In this document: positions 26,262-36,306 of the stretch, in pieces | How the letters are laid out: each line of letters opens with the position of its first letter | How positions within the stretch are numbered: the first letter of the stretch is position 1 | Source of the DNA: Arenibacter aquaticus | GTDB lineage: Bacteria > Bacteroidota > Bacteroidia > Flavobacteriales > Flavobacteriaceae | Reading direction: 5' to 3' | DNA length: 64,000 nt | Assembly (NCBI RefSeq): GCF_003957295.1 | Contig: NZ_RQPJ01000021.1 | Span: forward strand, 728,210-792,209 | The notes under the pieces: generated by a model | Told to the model about the DNA's origin: nothing | Database searches by the model: none | What the model saw: only the letters and a program-made list of their open reading frames with translations | Program-made: the position numbers and the translations under genes

Positions 26262-27473
26262 TTAGTCTGCTAACTGCCCCCAGAAATTAATTTCCATGAT
26301 ATGCATAAATTTACCTTCAGACCAGTTCTTGAGGTTTACAAAACGGATGTAGCGTACAGGCGGGGCATCAATTGGAAATTCAAATTCCTCTCCAGAGGCC
26401 GCCGAGGCGGCATCTTCTGCACTGTTCAGGCCAATAGCCCCACCTGATGGTTTTATCACTTCTCCATTTTGGATCAATCTGGTCCAACCGTCAAAAGAAT
26501 CCCCATTATCGGCTGGTAATTCATCAATACCCCAAACTTCAAAATACCTTGGGTTTCCATGGGTGAAAATCCATGAGCCTTGTCTTTGCCAGAACTTAAA
26601 CCTACTTAGTTTAGCCTTAACCCCTAGATCCATGGTAAACATATGATAGGGTTCGTCATATGGAGCAATGGTTACACCTGGTTCCGTTTGAGAGGTGTGA
26701 AACCCTCCGCCCTCTATACTTCCGTTCCACATATTGGTCATTATCCATCCAAATGCATCTTGTCGATCCCCATTAAGAAAAAGATTGTCAAAATTCTGGA
26801 TATCAAGTTGTATTTCCTCCAGGGGCAAAACTTCTGACTGTTTTATATTCGTGATGTTGTTCCAACGGTCTATAGCTGCTACACCAAAATTTTGTAAGGT
26901 CGGCGAAAACGTTCTATAGGTAAAGTGCGACCGATTGTCGTTATCTATAAATGCAGATTGGTTATAACTAATGTTGCCATTTGGATCGGCTGCATATAAT
27001 AATATTTCGGCCTTAATATTATCCTCATTGTTGTATTTCAATCGAACCCCACCAAAATCCGGAACCAGTTCAAAGGAAGAAAAGAGTTTGTCTATTGGCG
27101 CGGTTTGAGGATTAATTGTAACTCTAACAGGAGCGGACCTGTTGTTGCTTCTATCAACAACTACAAGGTCTACCTCCTGAGGAACAGTGTCTTTAAGTCC
27201 TTCAATACTAACGAAATTCTTAAAAACAGAAGATCTTGCTGAAATTAGCTCCCCATTTCGTAAATAACTGGCCTCCACAAGAAGCGCATCTTCATCCTGC
27301 GGCAACTTATATTGAATTAAGGCTCCACCTGGCAAATTCTCAACGGTTACGTCTGTTATCACATTCGGAGAATCTCCATCAATGACCAAAGGTCCACGCT
27401 CTTCCTCTTCACAAGAAATAATTACCAAACCTAGTGAGAGAAGCGTTAAACAAAACAATTTGAAATTTTTCAT
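26262..27473 (-). CDS. surface lipoprotein with DUF4959, DUF5126 and DUF5000-like domains
   Basis: 403 residues, lipobox LGLVIISC (Cys21). The order is an FN3-like DUF4959 domain (about 35-125, VTVENLPGGALIQYKLP), a second beta domain of DUF5126 type (about 130-215, FSSFELVPDFGGVRLKY) and a C-terminal discoidin-like jelly-roll (about 235-400, FTMDLGVKAKLSRFKFWQR ... VRYIRFVNLKNW). These proteins sit on the cell surface and bind the glycan taken up by the SusCD pair. It follows susD by 29 bases in the same operon. Confidence 0.87.
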   Translation of the reverse strand: MKNFKLFCLTLLSLGLVIISCEEEERGPLVIDGDSPNVITDVTVENLPGGALIQYKLPQDEDALLVEASYLRNGELISARSSVFKNFVSIEGLKDTVPQEVDLVVVDRSNNRSAPVRVTINPQTAPIDKLFSSFELVPDFGGVRLKYNNEDNIKAEILLYAADPNGNISYNQSAFIDNDNRSHFTYRTFSPTLQNFGVAAIDRWNNITNIKQSEVLPLEEIQLDIQNFDNLFLNGDRQDAFGWIMTNMWNGSIEGGGFHTSQTEPGVTIAPYDEPYHMFTMDLGVKAKLSRFKFWQRQGSWIFTHGNPRYFEVWGIDELPADNGDSFDGWTRLIQNGEVIKPSGGAIGLNSAEDAASAASGEEFEFPIDAPPVRYIRFVNLKNWSEGKFMHIMEINFWGQLAD

Positions 27474-27502
27474 AATATAATTATATCTTTAAAACATACA
27501 TA

Positions 27503-29401
27503 TTACCAACCTGGGTTTTGTACTAAATTGCTATTAGTTATAATGTCGTTCTCGGCTATGGGCCAGAGATAATCCCTGTTCAAAAAGCGATAGCTACCTA
27601 CTGTTATTACTTTGTAATAATCCTCTGTGTTCTCACCTTCTGCATTCCATCCACGTATATCACTATTTAAAAATTCTGCAGCTCTTTTCCATCTTCTTAA
27701 GTCCCAAAAGCGATGTCCCTCAAAGACTAATTCAATCATCCGTTCGTCGTGGATTATTTCTCTAAGACCATCTTTAGTTGATGGTTTGTCAGGGTTCATT
27801 GAGGCTGTAGCCCATGATTCCATTACACCGTCAAGTCCCGCACGCTCACGAACCAAATCGATCCAAGGATACGCTTCCGTAGTTTTTCCCGCTTCGTTCA
27901 ATGCTTCGGCATACAATAAATATAGGTCTGCCAAACGAACAACCGGGAAAGGGTAAGCTCTATTACTGTACCCTGAGGAAGTACCTCTTTGTACATTTTC
28001 ATAATACACTAATTTTTTTGGCCAATAGCCAGAAATCCCCCAACGGTTGGCATCGGTCTTACCTGTTCTTTGGCCTTTTTTCGCCTCTACGATAAGTTCG
28101 TTATCATCACTTTGTTGCCCATGTCCAAACCATGTACCTCCATCAAAGCCCAATGAAGCGTAAAATCGAGGTTCCCGATGCATATTGAGGTTTGCTGTTT
28201 CAAAGCCTGGCCTTACATAATGTTGATGAGCTTCATCTGCCGTAGATACTTCAAAGCGGTTACTATAATTATAGGAATTATCTTCATCAATAGGTACTCC
28301 ATTTTCAGAATAAAACATTTCCGCAATTCTCATTGGGGTATTATAGTATGACTGAACACTTTCCCGAGTCTCTGCGGTAAGATCTAGGGCAATTTTAGCC
28401 TGTGACCAGTTTTGCAAGGTTGATACTGTACGACCTGAAGCTCCCCATACGATTTCTTCATTCCATCGTTCGGCAATACTACCTCTTATACTTAACTTTG
28501 TCACTGTAGTGTCCGACCAGTCTGCCGGGGCTCCAGTAAATTTGTATAAAGAGTGTCCAGCTTCATGAGCCACATCTATAGCCTCTTTACAAGCTATAGC
28601 TGCTAAGTTCCATTTTTCGACATCATAGGTAGTACTTATTAATTCATTTCCGTCTGCATCCGTAAATCCAGCGTAGTCTGCGTTTCCATTAAACAAAGGA
28701 CTGGCAACTGTCATCAAGGTGCGAGCCTTGATGGCTGCCGCAATAGGGGTAGTGATTCTACCTAGTTCTGTTCCCTGATCTTCAACTACCTTTGGCAAAT
28801 CATCCATGGCCTCATCCAACAATTCCACTATGTAATCTGCTACCTCGTCTACAGGATCCCGACTAACCCTTACTGCCTCCACCCCGGCACTAACTTCTAT
28901 ATTTTCTCTAATAATCGGGATAGGCCCGTACATTCGCATTAAATAAAAATGGTAATAAGCTTTTAAAACCTTGGCTTCCGCTATCCATTTTATTTTTTCA
29001 TCTTCTCGTATATCAAAGGGTTTGTCTACATTTTCTAGAAAAATATTGCAATCCCTTAATGCAATAAATAAGTTGGTTACGCTGTTTGAACCCCAATACC
29101 CCAAATGTGGGTTTACTTTAGTTTGTCCACCGCGCCCGATGATTCTACCAGCCCAGTTACGCGACACATTATCGTTCACTGCTATTTCATCTCCAGCCAC
29201 AAGTGCAGGGTTATTTATGCCGTTGAATGGAGGAAGATAACTATACAAGGTAGCAAGAAAGCGTTCGGCTGAATCACGTGTCTCAAATGCATCCTCAATC
29301 ACAGCGATATTGTCTGGGACAACGTCTACATATTTGGAGCATGAAACTCCCGATATAATTAAAGTTATGATCAGAGATCTTATTATCAATTTTATATTCA
29401 T
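27503..29401 (-). CDS. SusD/RagB-family substrate-binding lipoprotein
   Basis: 632 residues with a lipoprotein signal (LIISGVSC, Cys21). Helical TPR-type N-terminal part (DAFETRDSAERFLATLYSYL, AEAKVLKAYYHFYLMRMYGPIP) and the usual SusD C-terminal block (LADLYLLYAEALNEAGKT, IHDERMIELVFEGHRFWDLRRW), ending NLVQNPGW. It binds oligosaccharide on the outer face and feeds it to the SusC partner. It starts 33 bases after the susC stop and is followed by the two discoidin-like lipoproteins, the common layout susC-susD-surface binders. Confidence 0.95.
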   Translation of the reverse strand: MNIKLIIRSLIITLIISGVSCSKYVDVVPDNIAVIEDAFETRDSAERFLATLYSYLPPFNGINNPALVAGDEIAVNDNVSRNWAGRIIGRGGQTKVNPHLGYWGSNSVTNLFIALRDCNIFLENVDKPFDIREDEKIKWIAEAKVLKAYYHFYLMRMYGPIPIIRENIEVSAGVEAVRVSRDPVDEVADYIVELLDEAMDDLPKVVEDQGTELGRITTPIAAAIKARTLMTVASPLFNGNADYAGFTDADGNELISTTYDVEKWNLAAIACKEAIDVAHEAGHSLYKFTGAPADWSDTTVTKLSIRGSIAERWNEEIVWGASGRTVSTLQNWSQAKIALDLTAETRESVQSYYNTPMRIAEMFYSENGVPIDEDNSYNYSNRFEVSTADEAHQHYVRPGFETANLNMHREPRFYASLGFDGGTWFGHGQQSDDNELIVEAKKGQRTGKTDANRWGISGYWPKKLVYYENVQRGTSSGYSNRAYPFPVVRLADLYLLYAEALNEAGKTTEAYPWIDLVRERAGLDGVMESWATASMNPDKPSTKDGLREIIHDERMIELVFEGHRFWDLRRWKRAAEFLNSDIRGWNAEGENTEDYYKVITVGSYRFLNRDYLWPIAENDIITNSNLVQNPGW

Positions 29402-29434
29402 CGTTTTTTCTTTATGATTATATAATATGGAAAC

Positions 29435-32400
29435 TTAAAACCCAAGTTGAAAACCAACATTAATAGTTCTTTGAAGTGGATAATTTAAACCTGTTCCTTT
29501 AAGTTCAGGATCCCATAATTTAAATTTACTCCAAGTCATCAGGTTTGTACCGGTGACATACATTCTAAGCTTTTGGATATTTAATTTATCTTCCAAGCCT
29601 TTCCCTAGGTCAAATCCTATTTCAACCTGTTTCAGTCTCATAAAAGAACCATCCCGTAACCACCAAGTACTAGTTTGTAAATTATTTTGTATCGGGGTTG
29701 TAGAAAGCCTAGGCCATAAGGCGTATACATTCTTGTTGTCTTCTGACCAATGGTCGTCAGCATAGGCCTGTAGTAGGCCATTTTCAGAAAGAATGCCATT
29801 GCCAGGTTCTATTAATAAACCGGATTGGTTAGTCTGTGAACCAACTACACTATTAATAAATGGTCCTGTTCTATAAGGATCAATAAAAAAAGATGTTTCA
29901 GCAAGACCCTGGAAGAACATACTAATATCAAAGCGTTTGTACCCAGCGGAAAGTCCGAAACCATAGGTTATTTTAGGCACATCTGGCTTGCCTATAGCTG
30001 CTTGATCCAGAGAAGTGATTATATTATCCCCATTAAGATCTTTATACTTAATATCCCCACCACCATAGTCGATTCCTGGGGTGCCAAATTGGACCGGTGA
30101 ATTTCTAGCTTCTTCATCATCTACAAATAAACGCTCGGCAATATAACCCTGTCTGGTGCTTACATTGTTGCCAATATTGGAACGCCAAGGAGCTCCAATT
30201 TCAGCATAGTTTGGTTCTTCAAAAACCGTGAACTCATTATCCGTATAAACAAAGGTAGCACGCCCCTGTAACCAAAAGTTTTCGTTAAAGGAATGATTTA
30301 TGTCCAAGGAAGCATCTACCCCTTGCAACTTCACTTCTCCAACATTTGTCTGAATTACGGATTGTAAACCTAAAGTTGTAGGGATGTCCGATCTGGTCTG
30401 CAAGATATTTGATCTGTTGTCCTGAAATACATCTGCCCTGAACTGCACGGCATCATTGAACAGGTTTAGATCTACCCCTATGTTGAGTTTCCGTGCAGTT
30501 TCCCATGTAACCAAAGGATTTGCATACCTGCTAATGGAGACGCCGTTGATACCTTGGTTTAAATCGCGTCCGAAGGTATAACCACGACTGCTATTATTGA
30601 TATCGACCTCAGAGAGATAGAAAAAGCGATCGTTCCGGGTATTTCCTATTTGATCATTACCTACCCAACCGTAGGAAGCTCTAAATTTAAGCCTGGAAAT
30701 GGATTCGGATTTAAAGAATTTTTCATTGGACACTAGCCAGCCAACCCCGAAGGAAGGGAAAAAACCAAATCGATTCTCTTTCGCAAACCTTTCCGATCCA
30801 TTATATCCAAAATTGGTCTCTATAAAGTATCGGTTATCATAATCATAATTAAACCTGCCCGCCAACGTAAGATTTCTACTCGGTAAGGAAAGTTGAACCG
30901 TATTGGCATTCCCATCCAAAAACTCTCGTGCGGTAAAAGCCAGAAGTCCTGAAACAGTATGTTTCTCAGCAAAGATTTTGTGATAATCTGCAGCGAGCTC
31001 CATATATAGCACTGAATTGTTAACGGCTTTGTGATCCGGATCCAATTCCAATGATTCATCGCCTTCCGAAGTTCTCGTTAAGGTGTATTCCTCTGTATTT
31101 GAATCAAAAGTTGAAACCCGATAAAAATAGGGTTTATAGGACCTTCTGTTCTCGAATGAAGAAGTGGTGTTGGCATTACCTAAAAACCGAGCAGAAAGTC
31201 CCTCCAATATAGAATTTAGGTCTTGTTTGAACTCCAATTGAACCAATGATAGTTGACGTCTATAATCGCGATATCCCCGTTGTAATTCGGCGTACGGATT
31301 ATACCAAACGGCCCCGTTGTCACGGTTACTGCTTTGTCTTGGCCCCAAGTCGTTTCCGAATGTTATATGAGGAACTCCCTGTAATGCATCGTCAGGCTCT
31401 AGAACAGCAGGAAATCGAACAGGACTGGTCCGTACTGCAGCGTTGTAAATGGCATTTCCTCCTTGTAGAGGACCTCTATAATCATCAATTGTTGAATGAA
31501 GCCTGACAATCATTTCAGTGTTCTCGTGCAGGTCGATATTTATATTTGAACGTAGTACATATTGATTCAATTTGATATTATTGGTGAAGCTATTGGTGTC
31601 ATCTACCTTAAGCAGTCCATCATCTGAATTCAGTGCCCCCGCAACATAATATCGTACCTTATCACCACCACCTCTTACATTGAGATTTATACGTCGTGAA
31701 CCGGCCCAATCCTGAAATAATTTATCGAACCAGTCAACAGCGGGATAAATATTTGGATTGCCTCCTCTAGCGGTACCTGCAATTTTTTCCTCCGTAAAAG
31801 TTGGAAAAAGCCCTCTAGTCCTATCCGCTTCATTCTGCAATCTCATATGGGTAACAGGATCGGCAAGGTCTACTACCGAAACAGGTGAACTGTAGGCATT
31901 CTCATATCTTAGATTGACGGCTACTTTTCCTTTTACTCCCGTTTTTGTAGTGACCAAAATTATTCCATTGGCTCCACGAGCTCCATAAATCGCCGTAGTT
32001 GTAGGGTCCTTAAGTACGGAAAAACTTTGTATGTCATCTGGCTGTAACCTAGCTAGATCGTCTACAGTTAGTTCTACCCCATCTATTAAAATCAACGGGC
32101 CGTTCTGGCCATTAAAGGAAGCCACTCCCCGGACAAAAAACTGGGCATTGTCCGCGCCCGGTTCGCCACTGGTCTGATAAGAGACCATTCCCGAAATTCT
32201 TCCTGCAAGAGCGGTTGTTAAATTACTTGATGGAATCTTAAGTTCTGATGGCGTAATAGAAGTCATGGCCCCTACAACGGCTTCTTTCTTTTGGGTACCA
32301 AAACCCATAACTACCACTTCATCCAAGCCAGCCGCATTTTCTTCCAATACAATATTAATGGAACTTTGACCGTTAATAGGCACCTCCTTAGTGGCAAACC

Positions 32401-32986
32401 CTATATAAGTAATCACCAAAATAGCGTTTCCGTCCTCCACGTTTATGGAAAAATTCCCGTCAAAATCGGCCTGAGTACCATTGGTCGTCCCTTTTTCCAG
32501 TATGTTGGCACCAGCCAACGGCATTCCGTTCTCATCGGTGATGGTACCCGTAATGGTCTCCTGCAATTTTATAATTTCAAAATAACTTTGACCTGGACCT
32601 ACAAAAATTGGTTTGTTGCGTTCAATCTCTACCTTTTTTAGTAAAATTTGCTTTTTATAAACTTCATAGGTAATGTTGGTTCCACTAAAAAGCTTATCGA
32701 GAATATCAAAAATCTTTTCCTTATTCGCCTTAATATTTACTTCTCTTTTTACATCTATTTTCTGGGTGTCCACAAAAAATTTAAACTCAGAGATAGTCTC
32801 GATTTTGTTAAGTACCTCACTTAACTGTACATCGTTCATATCAAGGGATATCCTAGTTTTTTGGGAATAAGTAGTGGCATTGATCTGCAGCATACAAACT
32901 AAGAGAAAAAAGGTGGTCAGTTTCATTTTAAGATCCCACTTTAGAGTGCATATAGGTACACTCCCGATATTAATCAGGTTTTTCAT
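29435..32986 (-). CDS. SusC/RagA-family TonB-dependent transporter with STN domain
   Basis: 1,183 residues. The signal region is long (start MKNLINIGSVPICTLKW, hydrophobic core LTTFFLLVCMLQINA); the ATG at residue 21 is a possible alternative start. An STN domain follows (about 45-115), then the carboxypeptidase-regulatory-like domain (ITGTITDENGMPLAGANIL, about 143-220). The SusC box is EVVVMGFGTQKKEAVVGA, followed by the TonB plug (PLILIDGVELTVDDLARL, FSVLKDPTTTAIYGARGANG) and the barrel ending INVGFQLGF. It imports glycan captured by SusD. The STN domain links it to the FecR protein encoded just upstream. Confidence 0.96.
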   Translation of the reverse strand: MKNLINIGSVPICTLKWDLKMKLTTFFLLVCMLQINATTYSQKTRISLDMNDVQLSEVLNKIETISEFKFFVDTQKIDVKREVNIKANKEKIFDILDKLFSGTNITYEVYKKQILLKKVEIERNKPIFVGPGQSYFEIIKLQETITGTITDENGMPLAGANILEKGTTNGTQADFDGNFSINVEDGNAILVITYIGFATKEVPINGQSSINIVLEENAAGLDEVVVMGFGTQKKEAVVGAMTSITPSELKIPSSNLTTALAGRISGMVSYQTSGEPGADNAQFFVRGVASFNGQNGPLILIDGVELTVDDLARLQPDDIQSFSVLKDPTTTAIYGARGANGIILVTTKTGVKGKVAVNLRYENAYSSPVSVVDLADPVTHMRLQNEADRTRGLFPTFTEEKIAGTARGGNPNIYPAVDWFDKLFQDWAGSRRINLNVRGGGDKVRYYVAGALNSDDGLLKVDDTNSFTNNIKLNQYVLRSNINIDLHENTEMIVRLHSTIDDYRGPLQGGNAIYNAAVRTSPVRFPAVLEPDDALQGVPHITFGNDLGPRQSSNRDNGAVWYNPYAELQRGYRDYRRQLSLVQLEFKQDLNSILEGLSARFLGNANTTSSFENRRSYKPYFYRVSTFDSNTEEYTLTRTSEGDESLELDPDHKAVNNSVLYMELAADYHKIFAEKHTVSGLLAFTAREFLDGNANTVQLSLPSRNLTLAGRFNYDYDNRYFIETNFGYNGSERFAKENRFGFFPSFGVGWLVSNEKFFKSESISRLKFRASYGWVGNDQIGNTRNDRFFYLSEVDINNSSRGYTFGRDLNQGINGVSISRYANPLVTWETARKLNIGVDLNLFNDAVQFRADVFQDNRSNILQTRSDIPTTLGLQSVIQTNVGEVKLQGVDASLDINHSFNENFWLQGRATFVYTDNEFTVFEEPNYAEIGAPWRSNIGNNVSTRQGYIAERLFVDDEEARNSPVQFGTPGIDYGGGDIKYKDLNGDNIITSLDQAAIGKPDVPKITYGFGLSAGYKRFDISMFFQGLAETSFFIDPYRTGPFINSVVGSQTNQSGLLIEPGNGILSENGLLQAYADDHWSEDNKNVYALWPRLSTTPIQNNLQTSTWWLRDGSFMRLKQVEIGFDLGKGLEDKLNIQKLRMYVTGTNLMTWSKFKLWDPELKGTGLNYPLQRTINVGFQLGF

Positions 32987-33125
32987 ACTTTTGTTATGGT
33001 TATTAAATGGTTACTCTTTTTTTGACCAAACCTTTAAGTCGGGAAATGTTACGAGCATTTTCCGATTTTTTTATGGGTTGGCCTACTAAAACTTTTATGG
33101 TTTTTATGTCATAGGCAACGTTGGT

Positions 33126-34292
33126 TTATTTTATAATTATTTTATTATTTATTACGGTATATTCTATTCCGTAGGTTCTATCTAGGATTTCCAGTATCTC
33201 TTCTATACTTTCTTCCTCAAAATTGGCACTAAAGGTATTATTGTCTAAAACCGTATCCTTATTCACAATGGTCACATTGTAACGTCTTTCCAATTGCTTT
33301 CGGATTTGTTTAAATGGCATATCCCTAAAAATTAGTTTCCCTTCCACCCATGAAGTATAAATGGAGGTATCTACCATATCTGTTCTAAAACTCTGATGAT
33401 CTTTTCTCCACGTCCCCCTTTCACCAGGTAAGAGCTGAACGTTTGATTTTTCCTTGTTTACAGACAAGGAATCGTATAATTGTACACTGCCCGAAACCAG
33501 TACCGTACTGGCTTCCAAATCCTCATCATAAGCGGAAACATTAAATTCCGTACCCAGCACCCGTACGTTAACAGATCCCGAGTTAACTATAAATGGATGT
33601 TCTTTATCCTCTGCCACCTTAAAAAAAGCCTCTCCCTTTAGGGATACCTGTCTATTGTCACTTGTAGCGAAACTGGTAGGGTATCTTAAAACCGATCCTG
33701 AATTAACATACACAATGGTACCATCAGCCAGTTCCAGTTGGAATTTCTTTCCATAGGGTACATTTAACTCATTAATTCGTATTGATTCAGGTTTAACGGT
33801 TGACTTATACTTAATCTTATCACCTGATTGCACCGCAATCACATTACCATCATTATCCATAATGTTGGCACTCCCTTTCTCCTTGATGACCTCCAACTTA
33901 CCATTCCCTAAATGCAGATTTACTTCTTCATTGGCTATAATTATATTTTCCTGTCCGCTGTTGGACTTTGACAGGAAAGTAAGCGCCAATCCCAATCCGA
34001 CCACACCAATAAAGATTGCAGCATATTTCCATAATGTTCGGATACCACCAATTTTAGGTTCATGGACATTAGCATTGTGTAATTTAATTTGCTCCAGAAA
34101 GTCCCTATAAGCAACTTCTTGTTCTACTTTTAAATATTTCTTGGATAATAGATAATCCATTTCCATGGCATCTGAAAAACATTGCTTCACCTCTTCTAGG
34201 GAATAAGCCTGAATATCATCATACATTTGTTCTTCCCCTATTTTTCCATCCAAGTAATCCTGAACAAGCCGTTTCAATGTACTCTTTTCCAT
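33126..34292 (-). CDS. FecR-family anti-sigma factor
   Basis: 388 residues. The cytoplasmic N-terminus (about 1-88) is followed by one membrane helix (about 89-108, YAAIFIGVVGLGLALTFL). The periplasmic FecR domain (YGKKFQLELADGTIVYVN, LKGEAFFKVAEDKEHPFIV, VRVLGTEFNVSAY) and the C-terminal DUF4974 domain (FKQIRKQLERRYNVTIV ... IEEILEILDRTYGI) come next. It retains its cognate ECF sigma factor until SusC signals substrate. It is divergent from the sigma gene across a 134-base promoter region and is followed by susC after 139 bases. Confidence 0.95.
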   Translation of the reverse strand: MEKSTLKRLVQDYLDGKIGEEQMYDDIQAYSLEEVKQCFSDAMEMDYLLSKKYLKVEQEVAYRDFLEQIKLHNANVHEPKIGGIRTLWKYAAIFIGVVGLGLALTFLSKSNSGQENIIIANEEVNLHLGNGKLEVIKEKGSANIMDNDGNVIAVQSGDKIKYKSTVKPESIRINELNVPYGKKFQLELADGTIVYVNSGSVLRYPTSFATSDNRQVSLKGEAFFKVAEDKEHPFIVNSGSVNVRVLGTEFNVSAYDEDLEASTVLVSGSVQLYDSLSVNKEKSNVQLLPGERGTWRKDHQSFRTDMVDTSIYTSWVEGKLIFRDMPFKQIRKQLERRYNVTIVNKDTVLDNNTFSANFEEESIEEILEILDRTYGIEYTVINNKIIIK

Positions 34293-34426
34293 ATTTTCAT
34301 TATCAATTACATAAGTAAGACCCCTATTTTTTAATAATCCCTACATAATTCTTAACTTTTTTTTATATTTCACTAAATAATTATCAACTTTACTTAGATT
34401 AACTACCAACTAACCCAATTCTAATT
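34293..34426. promoter_or_regulatory. divergent promoter region between fecR and the sigma gene
   Basis: 134 AT-rich bases between two divergently transcribed regulatory genes, so both promoters must lie here. TAATTTTG at 34422-34429 fits TAnnTTTG but overlaps the TTG start codon of the sigma gene. It would start transcription inside the coding region and is therefore probably a chance match. Confidence 0.5.
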
Positions 34427-35002
34427 TTGCATAATAAAGACACTTTTTTTCTGGAAAGCCTGAAGGACGGAGACGACAAGGCCTATAAAAATCTGTATGA
34501 TTTGTATTATTCAGGCCTGGTCCTGTATTGCTATAATTTAACAAAGAATCAGGATCGAGCAGAGGACATAGTACAACAGACCTTGGTAAAAATTTGGATT
34601 AAAAGGGATACCCTCAATATTAGAACTTCATTAAAGAGCTATCTATATAGATCAGTCTACAATACTTTTCTCAAAGAATACCGTAAAATAAAAAAGGAAG
34701 AGGTAGCATTGGCAGATTTAAAAAATAACACCATAATGGAATTTGAGGATATGGATGAAAGCCTTTTGGAAGAAAAAATGAAACTACTGGAATTGGCCAT
34801 AGATCAACTTCCAAAGAAAAACAAAGAAGTCTTTTTACTCAGTAAAAAAGCTGGATATAAGCACAAGGAAATAGCAGCCCAATTAGAAATTTCGGAAAAA
34901 GCCGTGGAAAAGCATATTAGTCGCGCTACCCAAAGCATCAAAAAATGGCTCAAGGAGAAAAAAAATAGTTTGGTGCTGGCATTCTTAAACTTTAAAATTT
35001 AG
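34427..35002 (+). CDS. ECF-type RNA polymerase sigma-70 factor
   Basis: 191 residues from a TTG at 34427; no ATG or GTG lies in frame before region 2, so a rare start codon is required. Region 2: AYKNLYDLYYSGLVLYCY and AEDIVQQTLVKIW. Region 4: LDQLPKKNKEVFLLSKK-type helix (seen as IDQLPKKNKEVFLLSKKAGY), KHKEIAAQLEISEKAVEKHISRA helix-turn-helix. It pairs with the divergent fecR gene and the SusCD operon at 25-33 kb as a substrate-sensing trans-envelope switch. The rare start may keep its level low. Confidence 0.92.
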   Translation: MHNKDTFFLESLKDGDDKAYKNLYDLYYSGLVLYCYNLTKNQDRAEDIVQQTLVKIWIKRDTLNIRTSLKSYLYRSVYNTFLKEYRKIKKEEVALADLKNNTIMEFEDMDESLLEEKMKLLELAIDQLPKKNKEVFLLSKKAGYKHKEIAAQLEISEKAVEKHISRATQSIKKWLKEKKNSLVLAFLNFKI

Positions 35003-35319
35003 GGCCTTATTTTTGGTAAAGCACAGTACAAGGATTTCTAAATTACTTTTTCATTACCCCCAATAAGGCTGTCGCATTAAAAATAAAGTATTTATCGGAT
35101 CCTCCCCTTTTACCCCAAAAACAGCTTAGATTGTGTAAACAGTTGGTAGTTATAATATTGGCTCTTCAGATAGAGTTTATCAAGGGCGCCAAGCAACCAC
35201 CATAGGTCTTTATACCTAGGTCCTGGCCTTTTAAAAAAGGTAAAAATCATTACTTTTATACCGTCTTAATTTTCCAACCTAAGTCCCAGCCTACATCTTA
35301 TCATTAATTCAGAAATAAA
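35003..35319. other. intergenic stretch, 317 bases
   Basis: AT-rich, no coding character. A weak inverted repeat (GGTAAAA ... CTTTTATACC, about 35239-35263) is the only structure seen. Confidence 0.4.
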
Positions 35320-36294
35320 ATGAAACTGTATTATATTTTTCTAGTAATTTTCTCCCTCTATTCTTGTGCTGACAATCAATCATCCAAAAAAACTTCTAAA
35401 TTAAAGACGAATCAGCTACTACATAAAAATAGTACATCCCTAATTGTGCTTGGAACCATACAAGACGCCGGAGCTCCCCATATAGGCTGTAAAAAAGAAT
35501 GTTGTAGTGATTTATTTATCAATCCCGATAAGGATAAACAAGTTGTTTCATTGGGATTGGTAGATAATCACTACAGCAAAAAATATCTATTTGAAGCAAC
35601 TCCCAATATATCACGACAAATGAAATCGCTGCAAATGGATAGTATTCAAAACAAAAACGAAATGGTCAATGGCATTTTCTTGACCCATGCGCACATTGGC
35701 CATTATGCTGGATTAATGTATCTAGGAAAAGAAGCAACAAATGCGAACAATGTGAAGGTTTTTGCTATGCCTAAAATGAAGACCTACCTAGAGACAAATG
35801 GTCCTTGGAGCCAACTGGTTTCAAATAATAATATTTCCCTAACGCAACTTAAAAACGAAGAATCAATTAATCTTACTAAAAATGCAATCGTTACACCTTT
35901 TTTAGTACCCCATAGGGATGAATACTCTGAAACGGTGGGATATAAAATTAAAGGACCCAATAAGTCCGCATTGTTTATACCGGACATTGACAAATGGAAT
36001 AAGTGGGATAAAAACATTATTGAGGAAATTAAAAAAGTAGATTATGCCTTTTTAGATGCTACTTTTTATAGTGGGAAAGAAATTGATAATCGCGATATAT
36101 CCCAAATTCCACATCCTTTTATTATTGAAAGCATGGAAATGTTTAAAACACTGGATTCCAATGAAAGAAAAAAAGTGATTTTTATCCATTTCAACCATAC
36201 CAACCCTGTTATAAACCCAAATAGCGATGAATTTAAATATGTTTTAGATCAAGGGTTTAACATTGCAAGAATTAATGATGTGTTTGATTTATAA
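35320..36294 (+). CDS. PqqB-like metallo-beta-lactamase-fold lipoprotein
   Basis: 324 residues with a lipoprotein signal (SLYSC, Cys16). The N-terminal signature VLGTIQDAGAPHIGCKKECC matches PqqB-type MBL proteins (LG-AQDGG-PH-GC ... C). The metal site is H123-A-H125-I-G127-H128, that is H-x-H-x-G-H rather than the usual H-x-H-x-D-H. Later motifs PHRDEYSETVGY, FIPDIDKWNKW and FIHFNHTNP complete the fold. PqqB acts near the end of pyrroloquinoline quinone synthesis, but no other pqq gene is present, so a different hydrolase role is likely. The following sulfatase gene is convergent, 12 bases away. Confidence 0.8.
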   Translation: MKLYYIFLVIFSLYSCADNQSSKKTSKLKTNQLLHKNSTSLIVLGTIQDAGAPHIGCKKECCSDLFINPDKDKQVVSLGLVDNHYSKKYLFEATPNISRQMKSLQMDSIQNKNEMVNGIFLTHAHIGHYAGLMYLGKEATNANNVKVFAMPKMKTYLETNGPWSQLVSNNNISLTQLKNEESINLTKNAIVTPFLVPHRDEYSETVGYKIKGPNKSALFIPDIDKWNKWDKNIIEEIKKVDYAFLDATFYSGKEIDNRDISQIPHPFIIESMEMFKTLDSNERKKVIFIHFNHTNPVINPNSDEFKYVLDQGFNIARINDVFDL

Positions 36295-36306
36295 GCATAG
36301 GAGAAA

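Noticed and set aside
34422-34429. TAATTTTG as the promoter of the sigma gene
   Set aside because: It overlaps the start codon, so transcription would begin inside the gene.
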